Shown: piece after piece, positions 60,600-64,000 of the stretch
How positions within the stretch are numbered: position 1 is the stretch's first letter
How the letters are laid out: every line of letters starts with the position of its first letter
Assembly (NCBI GenBank): GCA_932294295.1
Contig: OW028580.1
Location: forward strand, 39,527,336-39,591,335
Origin: Alitta virens
Lineage: Eukaryota > Annelida > Polychaeta > Phyllodocida > Nereididae
Reading direction: 5' to 3'
Length of the DNA stretch: 64,000 bases
Translations under genes and position numbers: made by a program
Notes under the pieces: model-generated
What the model was told of the DNA's origin: nothing
Databases searched by the model: none
What the model saw: only the letters and a program-made list of their open reading frames with translations

Positions 60600-60692
60600 T
60601 TATCTATTTATCTATCTATCTATCTATCTATCTTTCTATCTATCTATCCTTTCTATTTATCTATCCTTTCTTTCTTTCATTCTTTCTTTCCC
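60600..60692. repeat. (CTAT)n/(TTTC)n microsatellite
   Basis: CTAT units to 60650, then CTTT and TTTCTTTC units to about 60690, close behind the exon 2 donor. Confidence 0.92.
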
Positions 60693-61720
60693 CAGCATTA
60701 CACAGCTGTTTTCAAGGGTCATGCAATTTTCACATGACTGGTGTAATGTCTAATCTGAAGTGACAAAAAAAACGTGGATAAACTTACAAGAAAAAAAGCT
60801 TTGGGCAATTAATAAGCGTCACTAGTCTACCTTTGACACCGGTTTATCAGTTATGATTACTTCATATTTGATAATTGTCAGATAATTGCTCTTTTTCGAC
60901 ATCTATGGTATCAATTTGTCCTGTTAGAATGAACACAAGTGTTTTAATGGCCTCAAAAAGTGAGCAAACGCTGGTTCTAATCTGTTAAGTACATGTGTTC
61001 CATGTCCTGGGTCATAATCTTGATAATCTGAACCAGATTTACAGAAAAAAGGTGTAAAATTTACTGATTAGAGTCAGTTGGACTGGTAGGGTCATGTGGA
61101 CTGAAATACAGGGATTGGAGTTATTCTATGTCCAAGGTTAATCATATAGTCGGAGAAAAATTATATTTGTAACACCGTTTTCACCCTGATAGTGGACGCT
61201 GCCAGGTGTAAAATGTGTGAAAATGTGAAAATGTGAAAAATAAAATACATACAAGAAACACATGCACCAAATCAATGTATTGGAGCTTGTGTGGATTCAG
61301 CATTGTATAATTCGCACCTGTTGCGCTGGTTACTTTAGCCCCCCTCCCAAACCACAGCTCAGATTAAGGGGGGTCAGGGGGGTTACGCTGTTAAGGGCTC
61401 AACTAGAGGGGTGAAAAATTGCGCCCTAGACGTTGGGGGGTGTTCTCTGACGGTTCCCACCTGCCTCAGCTTATGCTAGTGGACGTTTTGACGGGTAACA
61501 GATCATTAGTCACTTCGGCACCAAGCCACCCATGTTTACTTTATGGCTAGTATGGGAAGAATACGAAGGTGGTGGCCCGATTGACTATCTGGTGATATTG
61601 GGTGTCTGTCAAGGAGCTATTCATATATTTGGGTCCATGGCTTGATGGTGCTATCTGTCTGTCTGTCATGAATGGAGTGGGAAAGATAGACAGAAGAACT
61701 GGTCGATATACTCTTTTATA

Positions 61721-62014
61721 GCAGTATTGTCTATGCTTATCAGATAACTGCTGTTTTACCATGAAGAGGCAAATTAGGTAAATGTCCTGTTGTCCATAAA
61801 TGCCCATTCGTGTTGGCAAATATAAAGTATATATATTTTTATTACCAATTAAGATATAATCCATAATTTAGAAAAACATTGTTCATAGTGGTATTGTCTA
61901 CTTCATTAGAATAACTGTTTTTTTTTATGAGAATCAGACATGAAGTGAAATTAGATACATTTCCTGTTTAAGTTGTAAATATGTATGCACATGCATGTTT
62001 GCAAATAAAAAGTA
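61721..62014. repeat. diverged tandem duplication, about 110-130 bp units
   Basis: 61721-61830 and 61886-62014 share, in order, GTATTGTCTA, AATAACTG or GATAACTG, a T-run, ATGAAG or CATGAAG, AAATTAG, ATGTCCTGT or ATTTCCTGT, and GGCAAATATAAAGTA or TGCAAATAAAAAGTA. Old local duplication within the intron. Confidence 0.65.
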
Positions 62015-63613
62015 AACCAACTCATTGTTTACTCATTCACCAATTAGTCTGCATTTCGTAGCGAGGAAGCAATGCAAAAACAACATTCCTAGAAATTGTT
62101 GTTGTTTCTGTTCGCCAACCATGCATTTCACAGACATAACAGCCATCTTCTGCTACCGGAAGTAGGTTCTTGCCACCAGTTTAAGAACTCAAGTGGTTGT
62201 TTGGGCTGCTGAGTATAGTGTGGACTCCAAGAATTCTTCACATTGAGTGGGGAATATATACACACAGGAGTTTCATAACAACTGACAGTTAAATGTCAAA
62301 CACGTTGCTAGAGTTGCCATAGGATCTGCCTTCGGGTATACCAAGGGGAAAATTGCTCTGTAAATAATGTGCTGTGCTTGACCACTGGGCTGTGAGTGGT
62401 CACTACAGTGTGTGGTCAGTGCTCAGTAGCCATTGGTGGTCAAGTCAGTTATGATTGATAAGCTTGTTTTGGGTTTCATGCTACAATAAGGGTTCGGGTA
62501 CTCATATGATTGATTTGAACATCAGAGTTAGAATTACCGTATTGTTTCGATTAAAAGCCGGGGTCTAAAATAGAAGCAGGTATAGTTTAGAGGTATACTT
62601 TGGGCTTGTGTAAAATTGAAATTATGATTTTTAATTTCAAATTAATGCCAGTCAAAATGTTTAGTTAGGTTGGCCTACTTTCTATTCTGTGTTCTGCACT
62701 AAAATATAGTTACATATTGTGTAAAGTATATATGATATAAGTATGTAGTTAGGCATTTTGGGTAGATAACTGAGATACTGAAACACCATTTATGATTATT
62801 AGCACATTGAAAATTAACCCCAAAAAGTGGCAAAAACCTATAAATGCATTAAAACCTGCATAAGCTAAGTAACACTATTGGATGGAATCTTCACAGTAAA
62901 AGTGCTTGGGTAGGAAGTTACATTGTATCTGAGATATACTCCACATAGTAAATAAGATTAGGTGAAAATGCCAAATATCTGGATGATAGGGTAGAGTGAA
63001 TTCGGCACAGGTGTATGCTCCATGGTGATGTATAGATGCTAGGAATTATGTAAATTACATGAGGAAATATCAATTTTAAAGTATATTAAATTCATGATAA
63101 TATTGGGCAGTAGCATCTCGCTATTAAGACCACCCTTGGTGCAGATTTTATTGCATGATCTTAATTAGGTGATAAATAATTAATAGGCCTAGTGGATGAA
63201 TATGATAAATCATACGTGTTATTGCCAGATATGAAGTAATTATGAAATATGATTTTTTTTTCGTTATCTTATTGGGAGGTTTGTGTTATCTATTTACAAT
63301 GCCATTATTCATCTCAAATGTATTACATTTTTTTGTATGTGTGAAGGCAGGAAAATCGTGCCACAATTATATAATTTTCTGTTATCATAAGGACATATAT
63401 ATAAGCCCTTTGGCTGTGTAAAATACAAATAAATTACGAGTGGGTCATATCGTAAGGTTTTTCTGTACATCATTAATATCACAGTCAAGTTATTATTAGT
63501 TTGTACATCAAAAGTATATTGTAATATTAATCCTAATATTGAAACTTGTAGTTGACTGCAGCAGTACAATATTGTACCCAAGTGATGTATGATAAATGTA
63601 CCCCATTCCACAG

Positions 63614-63755
63614 TGCTCTGAAGGGAGGGGCACAGAGAGAGGGTGATCAAGAGAGCAGGAGGGGATCTGCCATGGACCCAGCAGGAGGGGCAAAATATAA
63701 ACACCCCTCTCAACCCCCTGGGCGGCTTGCCCTTTGATCTTAGCTCTTATTACAG
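63614..63755 (+). other. possible FGFRL1 linker exon, doubtful
   Basis: A GC- and purine-rich stretch in AT-rich intron, preceded by ATTCCACAG and followed by ACAG|GTGTGA. FGFRL1 has a variable linker between Ig domains I and II. Exon 2 ends in phase 1; the acceptor at 63613 then gives an immediate TGA. One open phase-1 reading (QRVIKRAGG...) needs the poor acceptor at 63636-63637. I cannot support it as a real exon. Confidence 0.15.
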
Positions 63756-64000
63756 GTGTGATTACCTGAGTTGACTAAGTAGTCTGTAGCAAAGATAGAC
63801 AAAAGGTGTTTGAAGGTGTTTGAACAGGGCTTGTCATTTGCACCAGCAATATTGTTCGTGTTTTATAAGTAATATTGGTTTGCTGTAGAGATCTTCAGAT
63901 ACACTAATGCATTTATGTAGAATGGTGTATTTTATAAAATAGGCAATTCATTGATATGAGTAGGCCTACAGCATTCAGAATAACTTGAGTCTTAAGCACA

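Larger units (their letters stand above)
60545..64000 (+). other. FGFRL1 intron 2 and possibly beyond
   Basis: Starts GTAAGTTTATA. Contains a CTAT/CTTT microsatellite, a diverged tandem duplication (61721-62014), a SINE-like GTGTGGACTCCAAG trace near 62218, a pogo-like GCTATTAAGACCACCC at 63119, and a possible exon at 63614. No second Ig domain is seen. Confidence 0.65.

Overview
The window is nuclear DNA of an animal, most likely a marine invertebrate bilaterian. It is AT-rich and intron-rich. It is full of short tandem repeats (GATA, AAGT, GACT, CTTC) and tRNA-derived SINEs, and no open reading frame is long enough to be an unspliced gene. There are no prokaryotic features. The species cannot be fixed from the sequence; a hemichordate, echinoderm or cephalochordate would fit, but that is inference.

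One protein gene can be supported: the 5' end of an FGFRL1 (fibroblast growth factor receptor-like 1) orthologue on the + strand. A signal-peptide exon at 48195-48327 and an Ig-domain exon at 60272-60544 join in phase across an intron of about 11.9 kb. The rest of the gene lies beyond the right edge. A CCAAT box and TATA box at 46591-46630, followed by an ATG-free stretch ending in a splice donor at 46752, make a coherent candidate promoter and noncoding first exon. This would splice to an acceptor at 48153, just upstream of the coding start.

Everything to the left (1-46.6 kb) is intergenic as far as can be read. It holds one intact tRNA-Arg(ACG) gene on the - strand (11543-11615). It also holds about 15 copies or fragments of one tRNA-derived SINE family, one copy of a second SINE type, a 447-bp MITE with TA target sites, several pogo/Tigger-like relics, and an inverted pair of a dispersed element that carries CCAAT and E2F-like sites. 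Minisatellites and microsatellites are frequent. Several stretches look regulatory (CRE, RFX X-box, CTCF-like, nuclear-receptor and homeodomain motifs), especially 42.9-46.6 kb just upstream of FGFRL1 and parts of intron 1.

No new multi-gene system is visible. The most unusual items are a 29-bp perfect palindrome inserted with an 8-bp target duplication (13242-13270), the E2F/CCAAT element pair, the FGFRL1 promoter architecture, and X-box-like palindromes in FGFRL1 exon 1 and intron 1. Motif-based regulatory calls are by eye and remain tentative.
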